A stretch of DNA of 64,000 bases from an uncultured Erysipelotrichaceae bacterium (GTDB taxonomy: Bacteria > Bacillota_I > Bacilli_A > Erysipelotrichales > Erysipelotrichaceae). Shown here one piece after another: positions 16,537-25,200 of this stretch (position 1 is its first letter; each line of letters opens with the position of its first letter). A model generated the notes under the pieces. The model ran no database searches. It had not been told where the DNA came from and was given only the letters and a program-made list of their open reading frames with translations. The stretch covers positions 1-64,000 of the forward strand of contig CAKVAL010000005.1 in assembly GCA_934725085.1 (NCBI GenBank), given 5' to 3'. A program made the position numbers and the translations under genes.

Positions 16537-17391
16537 TTATACACTTTTATCAGACACAAGTTGACAAACACAAGCTGAACCAATAATCAAGATTGCCCCA
16601 ATTACACTATAAATATTCATAGGTTCATTAAGTAATAAAGCACCTGTTAATACTGACATAACTGGTTCTACATAACCAATAGTGGCAATATAGACAGGAG
16701 CTAGGGTCTTAATCGCATCAAAATATAGAATATAGGCAAAACCTGTATGAATTGTTCCTAGCATCGTTAATACTAGTATCGTCTTTAAATCAAATGATGT
16801 AGGAATTGACTTATTAATTAACGCAAAAGGCAATACAGTTAAGAAACTAAAGGCCAACTGCATAAAAGTCTTATCAAAAGGATTAATATTATCTAGTTTC
16901 TTATTAAAGAACACTAAGGCCACAAAACCAATAGAAGCCAATAAGCCATAGATTAATCCTGTAATATCAACATTACTCTCAGTAAAGATACCTGATAAAC
17001 ACAAGACACCAATAAAAGAAGATACAATACATAGTGTTTGTTTAAAACTTATTTTTTCTTTTAAGAATAAAGCTGAAATCACAATCACACTAATTGGTGC
17101 TGTATAGTTGCCAAGGGATGTAAGTGATACGGCGTACTTATAGCCATTAAATAGAAACATCTCGTTTAATCCCAAACTGATACCAGAAAGAATTAGAAAT
17201 AATATATTCTTTTTTATTCCTTCTAAATCAATCTTTTGTTTCCTAAGAAACATTATAAGTAACACAAATAAAGAACCAAGGCCACCTCTAACAAGAACGG
17301 TGAATTCACCACTTACATCTATCAAAGATAGAAAGTAGCCCATGGTTCCATATAAAAATACTGAAATAAAATACTTAAAAGAATCACTCAT
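16537..17391 (-). CDS. DMT-superfamily transporter (EamA type)
   Basis: A 284-residue protein with about ten membrane segments arranged as two EamA repeats, a drug/metabolite exporter fold. A conserved region such as FVEPVMSVLTGALLLNEP-like (GYVEPVMSVLTGALLLNEP) near residue 240 is typical. Substrate unknown; many relatives export amino acids or nucleotides. Its ATG overlaps the end of the P-II gene by 8 bp (GATGAGTGA), so translation is coupled to it. The promoter of the next gene lies in its last codons. Confidence 0.85.
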   Translation of the reverse strand: MSDSFKYFISVFLYGTMGYFLSLIDVSGEFTVLVRGGLGSLFVLLIMFLRKQKIDLEGIKKNILFLILSGISLGLNEMFLFNGYKYAVSLTSLGNYTAPISVIVISALFLKEKISFKQTLCIVSSFIGVLCLSGIFTESNVDITGLIYGLLASIGFVALVFFNKKLDNINPFDKTFMQLAFSFLTVLPFALINKSIPTSFDLKTILVLTMLGTIHTGFAYILYFDAIKTLAPVYIATIGYVEPVMSVLTGALLLNEPMNIYSVIGAILIIGSACVCQLVSDKSV

Positions 17392-18040
17392 CTAACAAAC
17401 TAAAACCACATAGATCATCTACTGGTAATGAGAAACAAACAGCACCAGCCTTAGTCTCAATACCACATTCTTCGATAATTGAAGACATAATCTGGTTTTT
17501 GTCTTTCTTACCAGTAACAATCAAAATAATTTCTTTCTCCGCTACTAATGATACACCTAAAAAATTATCTATTTCATTATTACCAGCACTCTTGCCATGA
17601 ATTAAAGTACCACCCTTGGCACCATTTTTTCTAGCACTTGTCATAATCGTATTAGAATAACCACTATTAGCAATAGTTACAATCAATTCATATTTATTAT
17701 CTTTCATCGCATCTTTCCTTTCACTAATCTTTTGCCCCTGTAAACATAAATTAAGCTCTCGCTTACCTCCAAAAGAAGATAATGGACAAATAAACACCAC
17801 ACCATGTCCTGGTCTATCAATATCTAATCTATTAATCAAATTTCTCTTAACTTTCTTAAAGTTATCTATAGTCACAAAAGAAATAATTAAAGACTTCTTA
17901 CTTTGTTGAAGACCAAGATAATCGATAATATCAAAGGAAGCCAAGCCCTCACAAGAGGCAATATATGACCTCTCAATATGTAACTTCTTATATTGCTCTA
18001 AGAACTCATTCCTTCTATTCTTATCACAAATTGTAAACAT
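17384..18040 (-). CDS. Tandem P-II-like signalling protein
   Basis: Two ferredoxin-like P-II domains are fused. The first (about residues 1-100) is divergent; the second (about 115-215) keeps the pattern NSGYSNTIMTSARKNGAKGG followed by TLIHG, where P-II proteins bind nucleotides. P-II-like proteins next to membrane transporters usually gate them in response to adenine nucleotides or metabolites. The gene follows the DUF1538 gene closely, an association seen elsewhere. I chose ATG at 18040 because GGAAG lies 8 nt upstream; an ATG at 18055 lies 3 nt after the DUF1538 stop. The T-loop tyrosine of GlnB is not evident. Confidence 0.75.
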   Translation of the reverse strand: MFTICDKNRRNEFLEQYKKLHIERSYIASCEGLASFDIIDYLGLQQSKKSLIISFVTIDNFKKVKRNLINRLDIDRPGHGVVFICPLSSFGGKRELNLCLQGQKISERKDAMKDNKYELIVTIANSGYSNTIMTSARKNGAKGGTLIHGKSAGNNEIDNFLGVSLVAEKEIILIVTGKKDKNQIMSSIIEECGIETKAGAVCFSLPVDDLCGFSLLDE

Positions 18041-18058
18041 TAAATATACTTCCATAGG

Positions 18059-19606
18059 CTAAAACTCAATGATGTCCTTATCATCATAATTCTCAAACAT
18101 TTCCAAAATCTTATTCTCAAAGACTTCACTCTTAACATGACTTTGTTTAAACTTATAAATCAAACCCAATAACTGAATAGTAATAAGCGGTGCTAAGGCT
18201 ACTAGTGCTACAACACCAAAACCATACAAGGCAATGTCCTTACCCTGTAAGATACAAGCACCCTGTGCAAGTGGTAATAAGAACGTAGCCGTCATAGGAC
18301 CTGAGGCAACACCACCTGAGTCAAACGCAATAGCGGTAAAGATATTAGGTACAAAGAATGTTAATACTAGGGCAATCAATAAACCAGGTACCATAATATA
18401 CATGATAGAGAAATCAAAGATGATTCTTGTTAGTGATAGGCCAATCGCCAAAGATACACCAACTGATAAAGAAAATAACATTACTCTTTCAGATATAGCA
18501 CCCTCAGTAATTTGTTCAACCTGCTTAGTCAAAATAGCTACAGCTGGTTCTACTCTTACAATCAAGAAACCAATAATCATGCCAAAGGGAATGATTAGAT
18601 ATGAAGGTAACATACTACCAATATAATTGCCCATAGACACAAAGCCTACATTAGCTCCACACATAAATAGGAACAAACCAATATATGTATACAACAAGCC
18701 CATGCCAATCTTAATATGTGTTTCCTTAGATACTTTTAAGAAAACAAAATTATAAATCTCAAAGAACACAATAATTGGTAATAAGGCTACACCGATCTCT
18801 TTCATATAAGTTGGAAAAGCATGTAAGAATATAGTCTTTAGTTCATAAGTATCCATTGGATATAGTGCTTGCTCAATTGACACATTCAAATCACCACTAA
18901 AGAATAAACTCAATATCATAACCATTAGAATTGGTCCAATTGAACATAAGGCAACTAAACCAAAGCTATCATCTTCAGCTTTGTTATCACTTCTTACCGA
19001 ACTAATACCTAAACCAAGTGCCATAATAAAAGGTACTGTCATCGGTCCTGTAGTTACACCACCTGAATCAAAGGCTACTGATAAAAATGATTTAGGAATA
19101 AAAGCTGATAAGATCAATACTATCGCATATAGTCCAATCAACATCTTAGACAACGACCAGCCAAACAAGATTCTTAAGATGGCTAAGGCTAAAAAGAAAC
19201 CCACACCAATAGCCACTGTAGCAATCAAGACACTATTTGGAATCGATGTAACCTGATGTGCCAATACTTGTAAGTCGGGTTCTGATATAGTAATCATGAA
19301 GCCTAACAAAAAAATGATGGGAATGATTAGTCCAATCTTTTTAGTCTTAACTAAACTAGAACCAACCAATTCACCAATATGGCTCATAGACTTTTCAGCA
19401 CCTAGGTTAAAGAAAATCATTCCTAGCATTACTAGTAATGATCCAAACACAAACTGTAATAATAAGCCATTATTAATAGGTATGATAAACATACCATTTA
19501 ATAAAACTAATAATAAAACAGGAAAAACCGCCACGAGCGACTCGTGGGATTTTTCCTGTAGATTTTCATTTAATGTCTTTAAAAATATTTTCTTGCGATC
19601 TCTCAA
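18059..19606 (-). CDS. DUF1538 membrane protein (UmpA-UmpB-like fusion)
   Basis: A 515-residue membrane protein with two DUF1538 halves, each holding the signature AFDSGGVxxGPMT (near residues 182 and 432). In Halomonas, two single-domain proteins of this family (UmpAB) have been described as a cation/proton antiporter, so ion transport is a plausible role. The partner P-II protein follows at once. The start is TTG at 19606 with GGAGG 9 nt upstream; an ATG next to that site is out of frame. Codons 17-30 contain a long inverted repeat. The family's function is not settled. Confidence 0.75.
   Translation of the reverse strand: MRDRKKIFLKTLNENLQEKSHESLVAVFPVLLLVLLNGMFIIPINNGLLLQFVFGSLLVMLGMIFFNLGAEKSMSHIGELVGSSLVKTKKIGLIIPIIFLLGFMITISEPDLQVLAHQVTSIPNSVLIATVAIGVGFFLALAILRILFGWSLSKMLIGLYAIVLILSAFIPKSFLSVAFDSGGVTTGPMTVPFIMALGLGISSVRSDNKAEDDSFGLVALCSIGPILMVMILSLFFSGDLNVSIEQALYPMDTYELKTIFLHAFPTYMKEIGVALLPIIVFFEIYNFVFLKVSKETHIKIGMGLLYTYIGLFLFMCGANVGFVSMGNYIGSMLPSYLIIPFGMIIGFLIVRVEPAVAILTKQVEQITEGAISERVMLFSLSVGVSLAIGLSLTRIIFDFSIMYIMVPGLLIALVLTFFVPNIFTAIAFDSGGVASGPMTATFLLPLAQGACILQGKDIALYGFGVVALVALAPLITIQLLGLIYKFKQSHVKSEVFENKILEMFENYDDKDIIEF
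19519..19558. repeat. Nested inverted repeat inside the DUF1538 gene
   Basis: CAGGAAAAA (19519-19527) pairs with TTTTTCCTG (19550-19558), and inside it CCACGAG (19531-19537) pairs with CTCGTGG (19541-19547) around CGA. The whole forms a 40-nt hairpin with a small bulge. It encodes the peptide SHESLVAVFP near the N-terminus. The CACGAGTC core differs by one base from CACGAATC of the dispersed 12-bp repeat found elsewhere in the window. Confidence 0.55.
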
Positions 19607-19620
19607 TACACATTTCCTCC

Positions 19621-20397
19621 TTATTTCTTATCTTTTTCAATCAATTCTTTAATAGCTTCAACAGCTACACAAATTGCAGCCTCAGTATCATGACATTGAG
19701 GATTATCTAACCCCGCTAATGCACGCTCTTGATTAGCTACAACTAAGAAACAACTACCACATCTTACTTTTCTTGCTGAAGCGCAAATAAATAAGGCAGC
19801 AGATTCCATTTCACTTGCCAAAGTATGAAGCTTCTTCCAAGCATCCCACTTATTAATTAATTCATAACTTACAGGCATCTTCTCTGGCTCATGTTGTCCA
19901 AAGAAAGCATCCTTGCATTCAACAACACCAACATGGTTCTTATAACCCAATTTGTTAGCGGCATTATATAAGGCATTTGTAATTTCAAAATCAGCAACAG
20001 CTGGGAATTCAATTGGTGCATATTCCTTAGAAGTACCTTCCATTCTAATTGCACCATTAGCGATAACAACATCACCACCAACTACATCTAATTCCATACC
20101 ACCACATGTACCAACTCTAATAAATGTATCAGCACCACATTTAATTAATTCTTCCATAGCAATAGAGGCGCTAGGACCTCCAATACCAGTAGAAGTTACG
20201 GATACCTTCTCACCATTTAAATAACCAGTATATGTAATATATTCTCTTGAATCAGCAACTAACTTTGCATCATCGAAATGTTTTGCGATCTTTTCACAAC
20301 GCTTAGGATCTCCAGGAAGAATGACATAACGTCCAACATCTCCTACTCCTACTCCAGTATGGTATTGTTTACCTGAACCTTCAGTATAGTCTATCAT
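19621..20397 (-). CDS. udp: Uridine phosphorylase
   Basis: The enzyme cleaves uridine with phosphate to uracil and ribose 1-phosphate (nucleoside salvage, cytoplasm). Motifs of the nucleoside phosphorylase family are LPGDPKRCEKIA with the phosphate-binding region, STGIGGPSASIAMEEL, RVGTCGGM and the ribose-binding SEMESAALF. The 258-residue length is typical. AAGGAGA stands 8 nt before ATG. It lies 15 nt upstream of the DUF1538 gene and may be transcribed with it. Confidence 0.9.
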   Translation of the reverse strand: MIDYTEGSGKQYHTGVGVGDVGRYVILPGDPKRCEKIAKHFDDAKLVADSREYITYTGYLNGEKVSVTSTGIGGPSASIAMEELIKCGADTFIRVGTCGGMELDVVGGDVVIANGAIRMEGTSKEYAPIEFPAVADFEITNALYNAANKLGYKNHVGVVECKDAFFGQHEPEKMPVSYELINKWDAWKKLHTLASEMESAALFICASARKVRCGSCFLVVANQERALAGLDNPQCHDTEAAICVAVEAIKELIEKDKK

Positions 20398-20440
20398 ATT
20401 AAAATTCTCCTTGTTACTTTTATAATTTTACCTTTTTTCC

Positions 20441-20470
20441 TTTACATTTGAAAGTAAAAAATGCTAGAAT
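20441..20470 (+). promoter_or_regulatory. tRNA-Trp promoter
   Basis: TTTACA (20441-20446) and TAGAAT (20465-20470) are separated by 18 nt. The mature tRNA begins 12 bases after the -10 box. Confidence 0.7.
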
Positions 20471-20482
20471 GATTAGGCGCAT

Positions 20483-20556
20483 AGGGGTGTGGTACAATGG
20501 TAGTATACCGGTCTCCAAAACCGTTGATGGGAGTTCGATCCTCTCCACCCCTGCCA
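20483..20556 (+). tRNA. tRNA-Trp (CCA anticodon)
   Basis: The cloverleaf is complete: acceptor AGGGGTG pairs with CACCCCT, the anticodon loop CTCCAAA gives anticodon CCA (20515-20517), the T arm contains GTTCGATC, and the 3' CCA is encoded. It reads UGG, consistent with the standard genetic code. Confidence 0.95.
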
Positions 20557-20570
20557 TATAGTCTTAAAAC

Positions 20571-20593
20571 GCCCTAATAATGGGCATTTTTTT
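20571..20593 (+). terminator. Probable terminator after tRNA-Trp
   Basis: GCCC (20571-20574) and GGGC (20582-20585) form a short stem followed by A and seven T residues. The stem is weak, but the position and T-run fit. Confidence 0.5.
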
Positions 20594-20613
20594 ATTTTTA
20601 GGAAGGATTTAGG

Positions 20614-20679
20614 CACTAATTTATTCAATTTATTTTTTAAATAAACATCAAGAAGTGTTCAAAATTAGTGAATTTTTTT
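20614..20679. other. Intergenic inverted repeat of unknown role
   Basis: CACTAATTT (20614-20622) is complementary to AAATTAGTG (20662-20670), with a 39-nt AT-rich loop and a T-run after the right arm on the + strand. It could be a second terminator or a small structured transcript after tRNA-Trp. No ORF is seen. Confidence 0.3.
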
Positions 20680-20694
20680 AATATATCGAAAACA

Positions 20695-20722
20695 ACAAAA
20701 AAGATATGGAATCAACCATACC
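20695..20722 (-). terminator. gdhA terminator
   Basis: On the minus strand GGTATGG (20722-20716) pairs with CCATATC (20709-20703), loop TTGATT, followed by TTTTTTG. It lies directly after the gdhA stop codon. Confidence 0.85.
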
Positions 20723-22042
20723 TTAATCCATTTTATTAATAACAGTCACAAAACCAAAGATATTGGCACCAACCACAAGATTACCACCTGCACCATATTC
20801 TTTCGCAGTATTAGCTACATTGTGATAGATATTAACCATCATTTCTTTTAACTTAGCATCAGTCTTCTCAAATTCCCACTTTGTGCCTTCTTCGTTTTGA
20901 ACCATCTCAAAATAGCTACAACCAACTCCACCTGCATTAGCAGCCTTAGCTGGGCCAAATAAGACATCGTGTTCTTGTAGATACACAGTCGCATCAAGAG
21001 TTGTAGGCATATTAGCACCCTCACTCACACATAGACAACCATTTTCTACTAAAGCCTTAGCACTATCTAAATTAATTTCATTTTGAGTAGCACAAGGTAG
21101 ACAAATATCACACTTAATCTTAAAGACATCACTAGGATTTGTATAATACTTAGCAGTATCTGAATACTTTAAGTAATTCTCAATTGATTGACGATTTTCC
21201 TTAGCCTTAATTAACAATTTATAATCAATGCCCTTTTCATCAACGATATAACCATTTCTATCAGACATTGCAATAACTGTAGCACCAAGTTCACTTGCCT
21301 TAGCGCATGCATAAGTAGATACATTACCAGAACCAGATACAATTACTTTCTTATCCTTAAAACTTAAACCATGATCATTTAACATTTCTTCAGTGAAATA
21401 GCATAAACCATAGCCTGTAGCCTCAGTTCTACCTTTTAATCCACCCTTATCTAAAGGTTTACCAGTTAAAGTACCAATATCACTACGATACTTTAAATAT
21501 TGATCAATCATATAACCAACTTCAACACCACTTACACCGATATCACCAGCAGGAACATCAGTCTTTGAACCAATGAAAGGATATAGTTGATCCATAAGCG
21601 CTTCACAGAATCTTTTAATTTCAGCAGGTGACTTACCATGAGGATCAAAGTTACTACCACCTTTACCACCACCCATTGGACAACCAGTTAAAGCATTCTT
21701 AAATGTTTGTTCAAAAGCTAAAGACTTTAAAATTGAAAGATTAACATTCTCATTAAAACGTAAACCACCCTTAAAAGGACCAATCGCATTATTATTTTGA
21801 ACACGATAACCACGATTTACTTGAATATTTCCATTATCATCCAACCACTCAACCTTGAATTCAATAACTCTACAAGGTTCAGCAATTCTCTCCAAATATT
21901 TCTTAGCTGCAAGCTCTGGATGAACATCATAGAATGGTTCTAATGACTCAAACACTTCCTTAACTGCATTTAAGAATTGTGTTTCACCAGGTGCATATTT
22001 GCATACATATTCATAAGCTTGTTTAACATATTCATTTTTCAT
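20723..22042 (-). CDS. gdhA: NADP-type glutamate dehydrogenase
   Basis: GdhA reversibly aminates 2-oxoglutarate to glutamate. The hexameric short-form signature is clear: KGGLRFN, then LTGCPMGGGKGGSNFDP around the catalytic lysines, DIGVSGVEVGYM, and a Rossmann region VIVSGSGNVSTYACAKASEL. The 439 residues match the family. It has its own promoter and AGGAG 12 nt before ATG. Together with nfnAB and the P-II-like protein it is part of the nitrogen and redox gene set here, though they are not one operon. Confidence 0.94.
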   Translation of the reverse strand: MKNEYVKQAYEYVCKYAPGETQFLNAVKEVFESLEPFYDVHPELAAKKYLERIAEPCRVIEFKVEWLDDNGNIQVNRGYRVQNNNAIGPFKGGLRFNENVNLSILKSLAFEQTFKNALTGCPMGGGKGGSNFDPHGKSPAEIKRFCEALMDQLYPFIGSKTDVPAGDIGVSGVEVGYMIDQYLKYRSDIGTLTGKPLDKGGLKGRTEATGYGLCYFTEEMLNDHGLSFKDKKVIVSGSGNVSTYACAKASELGATVIAMSDRNGYIVDEKGIDYKLLIKAKENRQSIENYLKYSDTAKYYTNPSDVFKIKCDICLPCATQNEINLDSAKALVENGCLCVSEGANMPTTLDATVYLQEHDVLFGPAKAANAGGVGCSYFEMVQNEEGTKWEFEKTDAKLKEMMVNIYHNVANTAKEYGAGGNLVVGANIFGFVTVINKMD

Positions 22043-22066
22043 AAACTAGTACTCTCCTAGAAAAAT

Positions 22067-22095
22067 ATTATAAATAACTATGTAATTAATTTCAA
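22067..22095 (-). promoter_or_regulatory. gdhA promoter
   Basis: On the minus strand TTGAAA (22095-22090) is followed by a 17-nt spacer and a perfect TATAAT (22072-22067). A leader of about 20 nt with an AGGAGAG site leads to the gdhA start. Confidence 0.75.
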
Positions 22096-22160
22096 TGAAT
22101 GAAAATATTTACAATATATATTCAAACAATAATATTAAAATATGATAGTATAAATATAGA

Positions 22161-22206
22161 AACGGTACCCCGTAACCATAAAGTCCGCGAGGCCACCGTT
22201 TTTTTT
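22161..22206. ncRNA. GC-rich hairpin element between gdhA and polC, possible small RNA
   Basis: AACGGT (22161-22166) and ACCGTT (22195-22200) enclose a GC-rich core that includes CC-GCGA-GG, a GNRA-capped mini-hairpin. Eight T residues end the element on the + strand. GC content is far above its AT-rich surroundings, as is common for structured RNA. It lies upstream of the gdhA promoter, so it is not in the gdhA leader. It could be a terminator of + strand transcription or a tiny RNA. I cannot match it to a known class. Confidence 0.35.
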
Positions 22207-22214
22207 AATTACTT

Positions 22215-22241
22215 AAAAAGTTCTGATAACCAGAACTTTTT
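22215..22241 (-). terminator. polC terminator
   Basis: AAAAAGTTCTG (22215-22225) and CAGAACTTTTT (22231-22241) form an 11-bp stem around ATAAC. It overlaps the polC stop codon and closes the recG-rnc-polC operon. Confidence 0.85.
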
Positions 22242-25200
22242 AAAACAACGATACCTGGTTAGAATCATCCAAGTCATCTAAGACATGCAAATCATCTAAC
22301 TTCTTAATTAAAGTATTCGACAACTGTGTACGATCACTCAAGTCTTCCTTAGACAAGAAAGGCATCTTCTCTCTTGCCTCAACGATACTAATCGCAACGT
22401 TGGCACCAAGACCATCAATAATAGTAAACGGTGGAATAATCTCATGATTATTATCAGGATTAACCCTAAATTCAGTTGCCAAAGACTTATATAAATCGAT
22501 ATTAATCAAACGATACCCTCTAGATACCATCTCATAACATACTTCAATAGTATTGAAAATATCCTTCTCCTTCTTAGAGATAGGATTCTCCCTAGAATTC
22601 ATCTTAGCCTGTAGTTCCTTCATACGAGCATAGATACTATCCGCATCCTTCAACATCGTTTCAAGTTCATAGGCATCACATCTAAGCGTAAAGTAAGAAA
22701 CATAATAATACTCAGGATAATAAACCTTAAACCAAGCCACCCTGACCGCCATGATACAATAGGCAACCGCATGGGCCTTAGGGAACATATATTTAATCTT
22801 CTTACAAGACTCAATATACCATCTAGGAACATTATGCTCCTCCATCAGTTTTTCTTCCTCAGGTGTTAAACCCTTACCCTTTCTGACCTTTTCCATCAAA
22901 GTAAATGAAGTCAAAGGCTCAAGGTTATAGCTCATCAAAGTACCCATGATATCATCACGACAACCAATAACATCTCTTAGGGCAATACCTTGGTGAATCA
23001 ATTCTTGGGCATTACCACGCCATACATCGGTACCATGTGACAAACCAGAAATCTGCACAAGATCAGAGAATACCTTAGGACGAGTCTCCTCAATAGTATT
23101 ACGAGTATTCAAAGTACCAAATTCAGGAAGACCGCAAGCACCTGTCTCCTCATGATAATTTGGATTAATAATATTTAATTCCTTAGAACTAGAGAACAAA
23201 GACAATACTCTAGCATCATTCATCGGAATAGTCTTAACATCAATACCAGAAACATTCTCAAAAAGACGCATAGCCGTAGGATCGACATGCCCTAAAATAT
23301 CAAACTTTAAGATATTATCTGAATAATCATGATATTCAAAGTGAGTTGACTTCCAAGGTGCTTCCTTATCATTGGCAGGATATTGAATAGGCGTAACATC
23401 CTCAATCTCCATCGTATCTGGAAGTACAACAATACCACCAGCGTGTTGCCCAGTAGTACGCTTAACACCAGCACAACCACTGGCAAGTCTATCCTTTTGG
23501 GCCCTACTCATATTAGTAATACCCTTTTCTTCACAATATCCTGACACATAACCAAAGGCTGTCTTATCAGCGACTGTAGAAATAGTACCAGCTCTAAAGA
23601 CATTATCCTTACCAAAGATTTCTCTTGTAAATAAGTGAGCACGAGGCTGATAATCACCAGAGAAATTTAAGTCAATATCGGGAACCTTATCACCATTAAA
23701 ACCCATGAAAGTCTCAAATGGGATATTTTGACCATTACCTTTCATGATCTCACCGCACTCTGGACAGGCTTTATCTTCTACGTCATAACCACTAGCCGCA
23801 TCTTTAATCCACTCAAAATGATGACACTTAGGACATACATAATGTGGAGGCAGTGGGTTAACCTCAGTAATACCACTTAAAGTAGCTACCAAAGAAGAAC
23901 CAACGGAACCTCTTGAACCTACAATATAACCATCATCATTAGAACGCTTAACCATCAAGTGACAAGTATAGTAAATAACACCATAACCATTACCAATAAT
24001 CGCATCCAATTCTTTCTTAATACGATCAACAATAAATTGGTCATAATCCTTACCATATAAAACCTCAGCCTGATAATAAACAAGACGAGTCAAATAATCA
24101 TCAGCCGAAATAACCTCATCAGTATGCACAAAAGGCTCTTCAACAATACGACACTCCTTAGCCTTCTTTATTGCATCCAAAACTCTAGGAGGCCTTAATT
24201 CATCAGAGAAAGGAGTGATATTTTCACACAATTCACTTATCTTCAAAGGATTTTCGATAACTAATTCCCTAATTAGCTTTTCATCCTCTAACCACGCAAA
24301 ACAATCAAGCATCTCTCTTGTATTACGGAAATGTTGATCAGGACTCACCTGCTTTGCCCTTTTCTCCTTATCAAATAGATACAAAGGATGATGAGCACCA
24401 CCAATGGCTTGTGCTGAAATATACACATCCCTTAATATCTTTTCTTCTTTCTTAATATAGTGAACATCGCCTGTGGCAACCACAATCTTATTTTGTCTTT
24501 TTGCCTCAGTAATAATATCCCTTAAGTAATCCTTTAAACGCTCCTTAGTAAAAGACTCACGATCTCTATATAAGTAACTATAGTTTTCTAATGGTTGTAC
24601 CTCAATATAATCATAGAAAGAAATAGCCTTGGCAAGTTCTTCCCTAGATCTTGTTGAAGCTATCTCAAAAACTTCACCATTTAAACAAGCTGAACCAATA
24701 AGTAAATCTTTACGATATTCATCAAGTGTTTGTTTAAAGATTCTTGGTTCCGCAATAAAATCAGAACTACTATCCTTACTATTAGCCTTACCAAAAACAG
24801 CCAATTGATCAGTATTAGAAATAGATACAAGCTTAAACAAAGACTTTAGGCCAGCTTTGTTCTTACATAATACTGTTGTATGGAAAGCTCTACTCTTTAC
24901 AAATGCATCTTCACCCTGATAAGCCTTCAATTGATTTAAAGTTTTAACATTAACCTTAGTTAAATCCTTCAACATCAAATTAAAGATTCCAGCCAATACT
25001 TCAGCATCATAATTAGCTCTATGCGCTACTTCTTCATCATATGGTACCCCATATTGTTTAGCTATCTTACCCAATTTAAAAGCACGTCTTGTCTTAAACA
25101 TGGATCTTGAAAGGTCCAAGGTATCAATTACTGGATTTTCAAGCTTAGGCAAACCTAAACGATCTAATTCAGCATTCAAGAAACCATAGTCAAACGATGC

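Noticed and set aside
18234..19256. Three + strand ORFs opposite the DUF1538 gene
   Set aside because: They are shadows of a strongly biased membrane-protein gene with clear family signatures on the minus strand.
20483..20556. Possible UGA-as-Trp recoding suggested by Mollicutes-like gene content
   Set aside because: The tRNA-Trp anticodon is CCA, and TGA serves as a stop in several clear genes such as cysE, bglA and the MocR gene.
20614..20679. Riboswitch in front of a downstream gene
   Set aside because: Genes on both sides point away or end here; no aptamer pattern is visible and the loop is plain AT-rich sequence.
22099..22281. 60-codon + strand ORF between gdhA and polC
   Set aside because: It runs through the structured element and the polC terminator, has no promoter or ribosome site, and its peptide has no family resemblance.
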